Origin: Lingula anatina
Taxonomy: Eukaryota > Brachiopoda > Lingulata > Lingulida > Lingulidae
Assembly: GCF_001039355.2 (NCBI RefSeq)
Contig: NW_019775765.1
Location: 132,276-196,275, forward strand
DNA length: 64,000 nt
Direction of reading: 5' to 3'
The translations under genes and the position numbers were made by a program. Under the pieces are notes generated by a model that worked only from the letters and a program-made list of their open reading frames with translations, was not told where the DNA came from and made no database searches. Within the stretch, counting starts at the first letter, position 1. Each line of letters starts with the position of its first letter. This document shows positions 1-10,529 of this stretch, one piece after another.

Positions 1-1392
1 ACATCTTTTGGTTATCAGTTTATTTCGATTTTATTTTATATTTACAACATGAAATCAAATAAATATCAATAATAAATATACATACTTATTTAAAATTTAG
101 GCATTAAAGACATCCTACATGCAATTTTCTTATTAATTTATACATTTTTTTGTGTGTGTCTAGATTAATTTTACATAGACTACAATAAAGACCATCTACA
201 CCTCTTTGAAATGACATGCAAATGCTGATATGTTAATCCCGACAACTTGATTTTTATTTCTTTATTTTTTTTTTGCCGAAACATGAAGAAATTATTTTTA
301 TAAATGAGGTATTGTAAAGAATTTGAAAAAGGTTGAACACAGGATTTAGTTAATTGGCTGGGATGAAATAAAATATCAAATAACAGGGATCTTCCTGGGT
401 CAAAATCTGGCTGGGTCATTTTTAAAAAATGTGTGCCGTAAATTGTTTAGTGCTAATTCATTATATTTCAATATTTTAATATGATTAAAAACACTGAAAA
501 AAGGCTTGGTGCTACAAGTCTGATCGCACGGCCCAGGATTATGAGATCAAAGGATTTTCTGCTCTTTATCATTGCATACATTAACTAAATTTTGTGACTC
601 AAGACAATCTTCTAATACATTATGGGCTGAATAATTTCTGTTAAGTAATTTACAAACTAAATTTAAGCCTCTTGTTAATGATCGGGTAAATTTGGATAAA
701 GTTGGAATAAAGTACAATTTATCTTCTAAAATATACTGTTTATTTTCCTAGCATCAAAAAAGTATTACATGTATTTGCATAAAAAAAACCCTTGGTCCTC
801 TGTTGTGTGTTTTATGGTTTTGTCCATTTGTACTTTAACAAAACCATTACAAGAATGACATCGCAACACGCCAGGCGGGTGCACACCTGTTGCATATATT
901 TCCTGGAGAACTGAAAATCGCACTGTTTGCAGGTCATATTGTTCAAGAACATACAACAACAAAACGGCAGGAGTCTAATTATTTTAACTAATTGTGAAAG
1001 AAAAGAGAATTGTTTTCAGCATACAAATCACGGTAACTAGGCCCTGGGTGGTCGGTTTAAACCAATGCTAAAGAAGACAATGTCTTGTTGCACACATCGT
1101 AACCATGTGACAATCCCCACAATACACTTTGTGGTCAAAATGCAAGCCCTTGTGAATATTTTCCGTGAGATAAGATCTTGTCACTGCTATACAAGCCTTA
1201 CTAAAACGCTCCCTTCTTCTCGGAATTGCTTACATTGCGGCATTTGTAAACAAAGTCGCAAGTGGGTACTTTACGTCGTAAAAGACTAAGCGTTCACTGA
1301 TACGCATTGTTGACATATTCGTAGCAGATTTCTTAAAAAGATGAATTACGTATTCTGTTGCATGTTACATTTTTATCATTAGCCGCTATCGC
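1..1392. other. Anonymous AT-rich DNA at the left edge
   Basis: I see no gene here. The open frames are short, have no recognisable motif and no splice context. I found no match to the repeated flanks elsewhere in the window. Because the next 3 kb looks like the 5' flank of an LRR gene lying to the left, this stretch may be the last intron of that gene; this is inference. Confidence 0.4.
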
Positions 1393-1460
1393 AAAAAAAA
1401 AAAAAAAAAAAAAAAAAAAACTACTCATGCACATATAGTTGAGCTCTCTGTTAACTACGC

Positions 1461-1492
<32 letters not shown>
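1393..1492. repeat. Poly-A run and (CA)n microsatellite
   Basis: An uninterrupted A run of about 38 bases (1393-1430) is followed after a short unique spacer by a CA dinucleotide tract (about 1464-1492). No target duplication or coding remnant marks the A run as a retrotransposon tail, so I call both simple repeats. Confidence 0.9.
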
Positions 1493-1495
<3 letters not shown>

Positions 1496-2308
1496 CACTG
1501 TAGCTGAACTTAAACTATAATGAATAAAACACCAGGATGGAACACATTGCTGTGTATCGTCTCATTTTGCCTGTTGTCTTTTTGCATATTTTGAAGGCAG
1601 GATAGGTGCTCCAGATTATTTAGATAATTCACTATCTTAAACCTCTGTTTTTCTTCTCGTTCAATGTGGGTCAACCCCCTCCCCTTTTAACAGACGTGCT
1701 TTACTTGTTTTTGCGTTTTATCAGCTACCTTTTGTATATACCGGTAGGCCTAAGCCCCAGTCTGAATTTTTTCACAAGTCAACTGAAAAGTAAAACCATT
1801 GTTATTTAAAGCGTAAATGGAGCTAGCTTTCTTTATTTACATTTCAGAGCTAATAGCTAATGTTACGGAAAATATTTACCTTACCACTGACTGCAATGCA
1901 CAACTAAGCGAATCGTAATCCGCTCCTCGTATTTATGTAAGGGCACATTAGTTTGATAATATTTTTTACCAAAACAATCTCTAAAATGCATATTGAGTGA
2001 TACCAAGACCTCTGTTTTTCATTTTGAGATGTGAATTTATTTGCAAGTGAGAAAATAAGCACAGGTGACACATCCAAACAGCTGTCACATTGCAGCAAAA
2101 AGACTTATCCCGTACCACCCACTGCATATATCCAGGCATCGGAGGATTCAGAATTTTGTTAAAAAGGGCAATGGGGGGGGGGGGGGGGTGAACACGGATA
2201 CAAATAGAAAATATAGGCTACTGCCCTAGCAGAAGAAAGTGTCACCCCTAACGAAACGCATAGGCCTAAACTGATGCAGCAAATCATGTCATATCCTATG
2301 TTCTTCAT

Positions 2309-2700
2309 TCAACTTTGAAAAGGAATTTTCCACAAAGAACTACAAATTGCACAACCAGTGCATAAGCTAGTCTTTTGTATAGTATCTTCTGGATTGGAGG
2401 ACGCACCTGTGCGGTCTGTGTGTGGAGTCAAAATGTTTTGTAACGTTTCCACAGTGATGGCGTTCCACATACGGCGCAAAGATAGCATGAGATCATTTTT
2501 GTATGCAGAAGTATCCCTCACATATCCATTTCTGATGATATCCTACACGTGCTTAATGATGTTCTTATTTAGCTATTGAGTTACTAAGTTGGGTGTCTGG
2601 ATCTGGTTCACATATAACCAGCCTAATGTTGCATTGGCTGTACGTGGGGTAGCATTATCATGCTAAAACAAATTAAAATGGGTGATCATGGTCCCCAAGG
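2309..2700 (-). pseudogene. Degenerate Tc1-like transposase, C-terminal part
   Basis: Read on the minus strand, about 2680 down to 2309 encodes a broken frame with the order expected of a Tc1-family DDE transposase. It begins with QHDNATPH around the second catalytic Asp. A damaged region follows in place of the usual DLNPIEHVWD block (seen as LNIIKHV, stop, DII). It ends with a terminal stretch containing RRMWNAITVETLQNI. Several stops and the lost third acidic residue show it is inactive. I found no terminal repeats, so the element limits are unknown. The match is by motif only. Confidence 0.6.
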
Positions 2701-3470
2701 ATACAGGTAGTCTCGCCAGAATTCCGCAAGTTTCCTTTTGACGTACTTAGATTCAAGGGTCTATATTAAGATTCCCGTTGAGCACTGCCAGCTATACACC
2801 CACTATGACTCAGGTGGGGTGTGTCCTGTCGACCAGAGACAGAAAATTAGGAATATACTTTTTACAGTCTATTCCCCAACACCCTTACATCCCCAATTTA
2901 TACGCTGTTCAGTTGTCATAGTACAATTAGAGTTGTTGGTCCCCTTGTCGCAATGTACATTTTTTTTGTTATGGGAGTTTATATCACAGAGATTAATGTA
3001 TAGGAAAACAGAAAGGGCAAAAAAACTGCTCTGTATTGTTCGTTTCGCCTGTTGTCTAATGTATATTTTTGAGGGAAGGTGGGTGCTCCGAATTAGCTTC
3101 CACATGGCGAACGGAGCCGAGATTTAATGACTGTACCCCGCAGGGATGACGTGTGGGGAGGCGTGTGAGAGGCGGAGATACTATTAAAATATTAAGCGGT
3201 TTTCCTTTCATGTACGTCCGCCATACTTAGTCTCAGGATTTGTAAAGCCTGGCTCAAATCGTTGTGAATGCGGTCTTGGTCAAATAATCAAATGTGTTTT
3301 TTTAACAACCGTTTTTTCCCTTCCCCGACAACATGGGTTAAATCCTATACGCCCAGCATTGAGTATAACCTCAACAGACGTTCCCCTCTAGATAGTGTAT
3401 TTAACCAGATATCTTTTAAAGCATAGGATCCCCTCTGAATTGTTAATTAGCTGATTAAATTCTATGTAGA

Positions 3471-3476
3471 CTTACC
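3471..3476 (-). promoter_or_regulatory. Candidate 5'UTR splice donor (type A, gene left of window)
   Basis: The minus strand reads CTG|GTAAGTCTA, a near-consensus 5' splice site. The same donor with conserved flanks recurs at 10427-10432, 21863-21868 and 31906-31911. A second donor-like site, GG|GTAAGTAAAT, lies about 375 bp further upstream (3846-3850) and recurs near 10798 and 22231 but is lost in the fourth copy. The leader may therefore have more than one non-coding exon. Confidence 0.5.
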
Positions 3477-3992
3477 AGATAAGTTTTGGTCTCCTGCTTT
3501 GGCAAAGACATGGATCAGGCAGTAATGTCGCGCAACATGCGCAACTCAGCAGGGATTATTAGTTTTTCTATTCAGGCGACTCCCTTTTGTATAAATTCTG
3601 TCACAAAGAAACGTTTGTCCTGTAAAGGTAGGTTATCTCTTTAGTAAACGTGGGGCCCTTTTTAAAACCGTAAGAAAGGCTGCTAAATCAATAAACAGAA
3701 GTCAGGTCAAGCGTGCACTAGCATTCGTACTAGTCTGCGTGGAAAGTGAATGATGATCAGACCAGGGGCGACCCTTTGTCGTTCCGCCTTGTTATTAATT
3801 TTTAATTTTTTAAATTAACTACAGTGCCACCAGATGTTAAATTTACTTACCCATCGCTAGACGTATGTCGATACTTCTAATCGCTGTAAACAGTATATTA
3901 CAATAATAATTTTCCATTTGGCAATAGTAATTTTAGGCCACCGGCCCATATTACATTTTACATTGAATATTAATACACAAACAACTTGTGTA

Positions 3993-4228
3993 AGGGAGAC
4001 CGGGCTAGTTGGACTCCGTGGAAAGTTGGTCCTCCATTAATTTATGACAAGGTGACTATGGAGTAAAAGAAATGATCACATCATTTTGTAAAGTGACTAT
4101 ATACAATAGTGCTAAAAAGCGTCGGCAGTGAATCCCAATGAAATAATGTAGCATCGCAAAGTTACTTTATTAAAGAGACTAGGTGGGGGGCCAACTTACC
4201 CCGGGGTCCAACTAGCCCCGGTCTCCCC
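3993..4228. mobile_element. 236-bp MITE with GGGAGACCGGG termini, TA target
   Basis: The ends are imperfect inverted repeats of about 26 bp. The left starts AGGGAGACCGGGCTAGTTGG and the right is its complement with the fuller GGGGAGACCGGGGCTAGTTG form. TA lies directly outside both ends (3991-3992 and 4229-4230), as for Tc1/mariner-type insertion. There is no coding capacity, so it must have been moved by a transposase from elsewhere. Confidence 0.7.
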
Positions 4229-4749
4229 TATCACAATGCACGTACACGTATCAAGGGTCCAAGATGTTAATTTCCTTTGAACACAGCAGTGGAGCGTATA
4301 TTTTAATTAAAACCATCAAAAAATGTATGCACTAGGAATGTACGAAAACAAACTGTATTGCAAACATTTGAATGGTTAAAATTGATTTTTTTTATTTAAC
4401 TTTTGGTTCAGAGATCTTTCTACACATCCTGGGGTGTGCTTTACGAAGTTTCTGTTATCAAATTACGACTGTGTGTAAACGAGCTCTATCGCCAAATTAG
4501 AATTATTCAAATAAACTTGTATACTTCATGAAAGTGCCAATGAGCTGTCAGAGACAATTTCCGAAGAACAGTGACAAACGGAAATGGTTTATCAAGAGCT
4601 GACAAAGGTGACGTTTATATTAAATAACAGGCTCCAGTTGCACGCTGCACTTGCTGCCGATCTCCGGGTAGCTCTGTTTATCTTGATTTAAAAATCTAAG
4701 ATAAGCAGTTTTATGCAGGAGGTGTTGTTATAATAATAAAGCATATCTA

Positions 4750-5125
4750 CGAGGGTTGATTGATAAGTAGTGAGCCTCGTGTGGAAGGGGTTAAGCAGGG
4801 ATATCCCTTTTCAGCCCTTCTGTTCCCTGACTATTTAAAGATGTGTAGCCGAAGTTTGGTGTCATTTGGTTAGTTTATGTCGACGAGGTAGTGGAAAGCT
4901 CAGGAAAGGTGTACTGTTCCTCCAGGACAATGCCCCTGCTCACAAGTCTGTCATTGCCATGGCTGCAATCAATGAGTGTGGCTTTGAACTGATAGAACAT
5001 CCACCTTATTCGCCTGATCTTGCTCCCTCTGACTATTATCTATTTCCCAAATTGAAAAAGGCTATTTCAGGTACTCACTTTGTGTCAGATGATGACATCA
5101 TACGTGAAGTAGAGGAGTTAGAAGA
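4750..5125 (+). mobile_element. mariner element, internally deleted and missing its right end
   Basis: The left terminus (CGAGGGTTGATTGATAAG, preceded by TA at 4748-4749) is identical to that of the complete copy at 17617-18136. The interior jumps from the leader straight into the C-terminal half of a transposase, so the N-terminal domain and first catalytic Asp are absent. Homology to the second copy stops near 5117. After that the sequence continues as the LRR-gene 3' flank seen near 25480 and 44610, so the right terminal repeat was lost in a later deletion. Confidence 0.8.
4866..5125 (+). pseudogene. mariner transposase fragment (D34D part)
   Basis: This frame encodes the C-terminal half of a mariner transposase. 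It has LQDNAPAH with the second catalytic Asp, then exactly 34 residues, then the third Asp in YSPDLAPSDYYLF. That D34D spacing is the mariner signature. There is no ATG; the frame opens from TTG inside the deleted leader. The last ~20 codons of the open frame (to 5183) are flank sequence, not transposase. It is not functional. Confidence 0.85.
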
Positions 5126-6262
5126 AGGGGCCTTTGTAACTTATTCGAAATATTATTTATATTTGTGGCTATTTCGATATTAATATATATTTTATACACC
5201 TTTCCTTTTCTTTATACACCTTCAACTGATGTATCAAAGGTACACATGAACTCAAACAATTTGACTTTGGGACTACATATCAAAATTAACATACATATAT
5301 ATATATGAATAAATAAAAAAGACTACAATTACGTAGAGGTACATGTAATCACAACTGGTCTTTCCACTGCAAAAACGACATGTTGGGCCTAAGCCTAAAA
5401 GCATCATGTACAGGTAAGTACCTGACGATCACAGCAATCCTCGTTTACATTCACAACCAAAATTTGTTCGTGTACAGAGAACAAAATACTCTTACCAAGG
5501 TTTGTGTTGAATACCTAAACGACCAATGCAATTTCAAAATAAGACAGTGAAGGGCGCCAACAGATTTTTAAACTGTCGGCTCTATTCTGCGTTTCTTAAT
5601 TCACCTCTGCTGAAGTGATGGCAAGTATATTCTTGTTTATAAATATAGATTTTGTATTTATAAAAGGTGCATTTCACAGTGACAATACCTAGAAGAACAT
5701 GGACATATCTGAGTTCACTTACAGGTATATTTAAACGTGTGGCTATTAAACATTATTTCAAAGTACGGAGGTGAAGGTCATTCCTTGAGTTATACCTATA
5801 GGTGGTTAGACTTTTAATCACACTGTGACAGATTTTAGCAGGAAAACGAACCAGTTTAAGATTTTGATGCTGTCGTCGCAAATCAAATTCTCTCCAGTAA
5901 ATATGAACGGGGATATTACAAGGAAATTCTACTGGAATAATATTTGTCCTTTATCAAGAGTGTATGCTCCACAACATTAGTGCCCATACAGTGGGCATGT
6001 GTCAGTTTATACACTAAAACACTAGTGAGCACTGCTACATCCATGATCTGACAATATAGATATTTGTATTACGTACCTAATAAATCCTTATGTGCACAGT
6101 ATTACCTGATGTAATCAATACAAAATATAATTAAACAAATAAACATAAAAGTGAAAAAAGGTAACTTTTCGTTGACTCGTTAAAACAAATCACGTGGCAA
6201 ATATTTATAAAAACGAAGATCCAATAGTCACAAGTTGGATTACTTTACACATTACTTATGAA
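5126..6262. other. 3' flank of LRR gene 1
   Basis: There is no gene here. The block matches the regions downstream of genes 3, 4, 5 and 6 (about 25480-26588, 34650-35740, 51510-52292 and 58714-59454). Shared landmarks include 'aaaggtacacatgaac', 'tacggaggtgaaggtcatt' and 'ctttatcaagagtgtatgc'. It was therefore duplicated together with the genes. I did not identify a convincing polyadenylation signal for gene 1. Confidence 0.6.
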
Positions 6263-8098
6263 TTACAGGGGAGTCGAAATGGCCTCCGTGTTGTTTGCAA
6301 CCCCGCATGTATTCCTCAAAGGTTCATAGTCGGCACTCGGGCCTCTGCTGGCCGTTCCATCCGTGTTCTGATACAGACTATCTCCAGAACTTCGACATTC
6401 AGGTGCCCTTTCACCCTGGACAGCTTCCGATAGTTGAAGACCTTGATTGGGGTGACCCCGGCTCCTCCCATTTGAGGGCACTCGGTTCCTTCGCTTGAAG
6501 AAGCATGTCAGCAACATAGCGATAGTAGCGACAAATGCCAGGAGGGCGACAACGGCGACGGATACCGACACCGTTGTGAAAGTTTGAACGATGTCGAGGT
6601 CCTTTTTGATACCGGATATTTGGGCTGAATTGACGAACGAAGCCTCGGGCGTCCTGACAATGTTGCAGCTTTCAAAACTTTCGTCTTCAGACGTGCAACC
6701 ATTTAGGGGATATGAAGACAATGACTGGCCGTATAGCTCTCTTGGTAGATAACACGATCCACTAAAACTTACCCTTGAGCCGAAAGACGCTGACAGTTTT
6801 CGAACCCAGGCCAAACGACAATCGCAATTGAAAAGGTTGCTTGAAATGTAGGAGTTCTGAAGATATGCCTGTAAGTTTGCAACCGTACACTTGTCAAAGG
6901 TTTCAAATTTATTTCCTTCCAGGTTAAGATTCTTTATGGACTGAGGAACAAAGAGGATCGGGGTAACTTCGTGTATAAGATTATAACTTAGGTCTAGTTC
7001 CTCCAGATGGCCAAAATTTTGGAACGACATCCGTTCAAGAAAAGCTATTTTATTGTGGTCAAGGCTAAGTTTTCTTAACTGTACCAGTTTGACAAATTGA
7101 CCATGATTTAATTCTCGTATTCCATTATAGCTTAGGTCAAGTTCTATCAGCTTTTCCATTCCTGATATTGCATCAGGTATGTCTGTTAAAGACAAACTGA
7201 TTTGGGAGAGCCTGAGAATCCTTAACGACTTCTGATTGGCAAGAACGTTCAGGGTAGAAACGACACTGGGATTTCGACTTAGATCTAGGATCTCCAACTT
7301 CTTTAGATTGAGGAAGACGTTGTCCGACAAAGAGTTCAGATTACAATATTTCATGTTTAGATAGGTCAGATTTTGAAGCAAGCCAATACCCAGAGGTATT
7401 TCATACAGACGATTATTATAAACGTCCAGCCACTCTAAAGACGAGGGTAGATTGCCAAATGACGTCACTGAACTTTGGTTGAGGTTACAGCTTCTGAGAG
7501 ACAATTTCCTTAAATAAGTCAGGCGCTGCAAGGATGATGGGATACTACTCAATAGATAGTTGTTGTCAAGCCACAGCGACCGGAGTGATGTCAGGTAACT
7601 AAGATAGTTTGATGGGTCACCAGTTATTCTATTGCCTGCAAGATCCAGCTCCTGTAAAGCCGTTAGATATGACAAGACTGAGGGGACGGTGGTAAGGTAG
7701 GAGTTCCGGAACAACAAAGTTCGCAGGCTGTTCTCTACACCGCCGTAATAGAAAGCCCACCAATCTATAGAAGGACTGCTGCCTAGCGTGTTCCTTATGT
7801 CTACACGTACGATATAAGGGATATTTTGAAAAGCACCACTGTTTATAGTAAGTGTAGAACTCGGTGAAAAAGAACTGACTTGAAATAAATCGACCGTATC
7901 ATTGGTAGCCGTAAAGTGCGAATGATCTATAAAATACTCATTGTAAGGGTTGCAGTAAAATCTCCATTTAGTCTGTCCTTCTTCAGTATAATTAGCACAG
8001 TCTGAGCAGTAGGGATTGATGGAACATGCCCCTTGGCATATTGAGGGTACAGCGACCAGCAAACTTGCACAGAAAAGAAATAGACCTCCTAGAACCAT
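6263..8098 (-). CDS. LRR type I transmembrane receptor-like protein, gene 1 (12 LRRs)
   Basis: This gene encodes a predicted cell-surface protein of 611 residues. A signal peptide (1-23) leads into an LRRNT-like Cys cluster (C25, C31, C34, C49). About 12 LRRs of ~24 residues follow from about residue 124, with LxxLxLxxN cores such as LQELDLAGNRI. Next come an LRRCT cap (NCDCRLAWVRK with two later Cys), a Ser/Thr-rich stalk, one membrane helix (about 509-534) and a basic-start tail of 77 residues with Tyr in LYQNT and DYEPL. I chose the ATG at 8098, 17 codons inside the open frame, because it aligns with the paralogs and follows a splice acceptor at 8108-8109. The last ~18 residues differ from the paralogs through a 1-nt deletion after YEP. 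Ligand and pathway are unknown; recognition or adhesion is inferred. Confidence 0.85.
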   Translation of the reverse strand: MVLGGLFLFCASLLVAVPSICQGACSINPYCSDCANYTEEGQTKWRFYCNPYNEYFIDHSHFTATNDTVDLFQVSSFSPSSTLTINSGAFQNIPYIVRVDIRNTLGSSPSIDWWAFYYGGVENSLRTLLFRNSYLTTVPSVLSYLTALQELDLAGNRITGDPSNYLSYLTSLRSLWLDNNYLLSSIPSSLQRLTYLRKLSLRSCNLNQSSVTSFGNLPSSLEWLDVYNNRLYEIPLGIGLLQNLTYLNMKYCNLNSLSDNVFLNLKKLEILDLSRNPSVVSTLNVLANQKSLRILRLSQISLSLTDIPDAISGMEKLIELDLSYNGIRELNHGQFVKLVQLRKLSLDHNKIAFLERMSFQNFGHLEELDLSYNLIHEVTPILFVPQSIKNLNLEGNKFETFDKCTVANLQAYLQNSYISSNLFNCDCRLAWVRKLSASFGSRVSFSGSCYLPRELYGQSLSSYPLNGCTSEDESFESCNIVRTPEASFVNSAQISGIKKDLDIVQTFTTVSVSVAVVALLAFVATIAMLLTCFFKRRNRVPSNGRSRGHPNQGLQLSEAVQGERAPECRSSGDSLYQNTDGTASRGPSADYEPLRNTCGVANNTEAISTPL

Positions 8099-8107
8099 TT
8101 TGTTACG

Positions 8108-8109
8108 CT
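8108..8109 (-). promoter_or_regulatory. Splice acceptor just upstream of gene 1 ATG
   Basis: The minus strand reads TTTTTCACTTCAG|CGTAACAAAATGG, a pyrimidine tract and AG nine bases before the ATG. Equivalent acceptors precede genes 2 (TTTTTTCACTTCAG), 3, 4 (CTTCCCATTTCAG), 5 (CATCTCCCACTTCAG) and 6 (TTCTTAATTTAAG). This puts the whole CDS in one exon and makes the leader spliced. Confidence 0.75.
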
Positions 8110-8114
8110 GAAGT

Positions 8115-8670
8115 GAAAAATTGAAATACCAACACAAATTATTCTGCATTGAATGAAAGAGGTGAACAAATACATGCTATTTGTATTAAACGACACTGAC
8201 AGTTTTGAAGCTGTTTTAGGAGGCAATTATGCACACAAATACCAATTCCATACATTTAATAGTTTTCAAAACAAGACCTATTTCTGATTGAAGGCTACAC
8301 TCTAAACGTAAAAAGAAGGCACACAGATGTATAAAAAATGCTTTGTATTTTTAGACCCATTACATTATTTCAGGTGGAGGGGGGGGGGGGGTAAAACAAA
8401 AGTTGGTATAACCCCCCTACACCGTAATAGATCTAAAAGACAAAGCATTATTTTTTAAAATTGTAACCCCCCCCCCAATCCCCTGTACCCCAATACGCAC
8501 CCTCTGAAATTTAGTTTGCGATTTTTTTAGCATTTTTTGCATGTTTTCCATGGTATTTGTCCCTCATAATGTACCAAAAGTTCAGAAAATTACATTCCTT
8601 TATTTTTAATCCAAAAATATCAAAACAAAACCTGTCTAACTAGCATAGCTAAAAATCACTACAATTTGCC
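8115..8670. repeat. 556-bp direct duplicate, copy 1
   Basis: This stretch in the last intron of gene 1 recurs almost base for base at 9603-10158. The differences I see are a few substitutions, poly-G/poly-C tract lengths and a 2-nt length change near 8525. It is non-coding and has long G and C runs near 8381 and 8467. Confidence 0.9.
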
Positions 8671-9601
8671 TTAATTAGAGCAAAATCATTCACGTTACAC
8701 ACTGAATATACTGTATCTGTATGGTATGTTTGATATTTATAAAAATTCTTGATATTTTCGTGTTTCTTTTGGTATAAAACAATAGGCCTCAGGGCGGTCA
8801 CCTACACATCATATTTTCCCCTACCCCCTTTATCATGATATACAGTCATTTGCATGTTTTTTTGTGCTTTAAGGTTTGATTTCTCTTTTGAATTGTACAC
8901 CAACCCCATAAACAATGTGGGGATAAAACATGATAAAAAAACATGATAAAACACTGCGCCCGTTGACTTAATGTATAATTTGGAGGGAGACTTGGTGCTC
9001 CAGATAGTCAAATAATCAACTGTTTTTAAACGACTGTTTTCGTTCCCATGCAATATGGGTAACCCAACTCACCTTTAATATAGACGTATGTCTCTAGTTT
9101 TCGTGTTTTGCCAGCTACCTTTTGTATATACATTCCTCTGATTTTTTACAATTGAATTGAACAGTAGAACCATTGTTAACACGTATATGGAGGGAGAGTG
9201 TTTTTATTTACATTTTAGGGCTAACGCAGCTGTTTACGTGATATGTTAAGGATTATTTCACCTTGATGCTGGCTGCATTGCACAACTTATGTATTGTAAG
9301 CCGCTCCACGACGTTATATAAGTGTCATATAGTTGAGTAAAGTTTATACCAAAACAATAATAATATAAAAAGTTATCATATTTACACTGTGTGCTTTCAA
9401 AAGCAGCATTTTTCATATTAAAATGCTAATATGTTTTCAAGATGTTAATGAAGTAAGCACAGGTGGCTCTTCCAAAAAACAGTCACGTTGCATTATAAAT
9501 GTTTGTCCCGTACCACTCAGTGTACACTAATATCCAGGTATTGGTGGGTCAAGGATTTGCTAAAGGCGGGCACTGGGGGGGGGGGGGGGGATGAATTTAA
9601 T
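8671..9601 (-). other. Type A flank, module X
   Basis: There is no gene. This part of the gene 1 leader/intron region matches 1500-2160, 18230-18660 and 30640-31250. At 8818-8835 it holds the uninterrupted version of the site ('cctaccccctttatcatg') where a MITE sits at 30032-30635. A poly-G run (about 9576-9590) ends it just before the single undetermined base at 9602. Confidence 0.6.
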
Positions 9602-9602
9602 N
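9602..9602. other. Assembly gap of one N
   Basis: A single undetermined base directly precedes the second copy of the 556-bp duplicate, which suggests an uncertain contig join. Confidence 0.9.
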
Positions 9603-10158
9603 GAAAAATTGAAATACCAACACAAATTATTCTGCATTGAATGAAAGAGGTGAACAAATACATGCTATTTGTATTAAACGACACTGACAGTTTTGAAGCT
9701 GTTTTAGGAGGCAATTATGCACACAAATACCAATTCCATACATTTAATAGTTTTCAAAACAAGACCTATTTCTGATTGAAGGCTACACTCTTAACGTAAA
9801 AAGAAGGCACACAGATGTATAAAAAATACTTTGTATTTTTAGACCCATTACATTATTTCAGGTGGAGGGGGGGGGGGGTAAAACAAAAGTTGGTATAACC
9901 CCCCCTACACCGTAATAGATCTAAAAGACAAAGCATTATTTTTTAAAATTGTAACCCCCCCCCCCAATCCCCTGTACCCCAATACGCACCCTCTGAAATT
10001 TAGTTTGCGATATTTTAGCATTTTTTGCATGTTTTCCATGGTATTTGTCCCTCATAATGTACCAAAAGTTCAGAAAATTACATTCCTTTATTTTTAATCC
10101 AAAAATATCAAAACAAAACCTGTCTAACTAGCATAGCTAAAAATCACTACAATTTGCC
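9603..10158. repeat. 556-bp direct duplicate, copy 2
   Basis: This is the second copy of 8115-8670. It begins immediately after the N and stops at the shared 'acaatttgcc', after which the sequence continues as type A flank. The position beside a gap makes an assembly artefact (for example two haplotypes placed in series) a real alternative to a recent duplication. Confidence 0.85.
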
Positions 10159-10426
10159 AATTTAATCAACACTATAATCATTGAAAAAGTGTGTTTTATC
10201 TCATTTCATCCGTTGTCTTTATGTATATTTGGGTTGGGGACTGGGTGCTCAAGATTAGTCAAATATTAACTTTGCCTTTTACACAATTGTTTTCCTTCCC
10301 CTGAGTTGAAGTCACCTTTATAACCTGAACAGATGTACGCTTCTTGTTTTTGTGTTCTACCTTATGTGTTTTTGCATTCGAACCTCTGTAAATTTTTGAC
10401 AATTTAGCTGATAAATTTTATATAGA

Positions 10427-10432
10427 CTTACC
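10427..10432 (-). promoter_or_regulatory. Candidate 5'UTR splice donor of gene 1 (type A)
   Basis: The minus strand reads CTATCAG|GTAAGTCTATATA, a strong donor. It lies about 2.3 kb upstream of the gene 1 ATG in the module conserved at 3476, 21868 and 31911. The exon body before it (about 10433-10510) is conserved, with a 'gacattact' block, but the transcription start is not identifiable. Confidence 0.5.
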
Positions 10433-10529
10433 TGATAGGATGTGGCATCCAGTCTTGGCAAAGAGTTGAACAAGGAAGTAATGTCGCAGAAAATGTGCTT
10501 TTCACAAGATGTTTTTTTTTAGCTTTTCT

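Larger units (their letters stand above)
1500..4747 (-). other. Type A LRR-gene 5' flank without its gene in the window
   Basis: This block carries the same ordered landmarks as the flanks above genes 1, 2 and 3. Module X (about 1660-1760, centred on an 'agctaccttttgtatata' motif) comes first. A module ending in the donor-like 'agacttacc' (3469-3476) follows, and then a conserved 'tctgcgtgg' stretch near 3735. The order and orientation imply a minus-strand LRR gene whose CDS lies left of position 1. The block is interrupted by a Tc1-like remnant and a small MITE. About 4380-4680 also matches 24170-24425, which leads into the 3' flank of gene 3. Confidence 0.6.

Noticed and set aside
2738-3127. 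129-codon open frame on the plus strand
   Set aside because: It lies in type A flank, overlaps an opposite-strand frame, has no domain or splice context and is not conserved in the paralogous flanks.
4866-5183. Host gene with a transposase domain (SETMAR-like)
   Set aside because: There is no ATG, no fused domain and only half of a transposase, and the terminal repeat and TA target show it is an element fragment.
8099-8149. 17 extra N-terminal codons before gene 1's ATG
   Set aside because: They read through the splice acceptor CACTTCAG into intron sequence. The paralogs align from the ATG at 8098; the same reasoning shortens genes 2 and 3.
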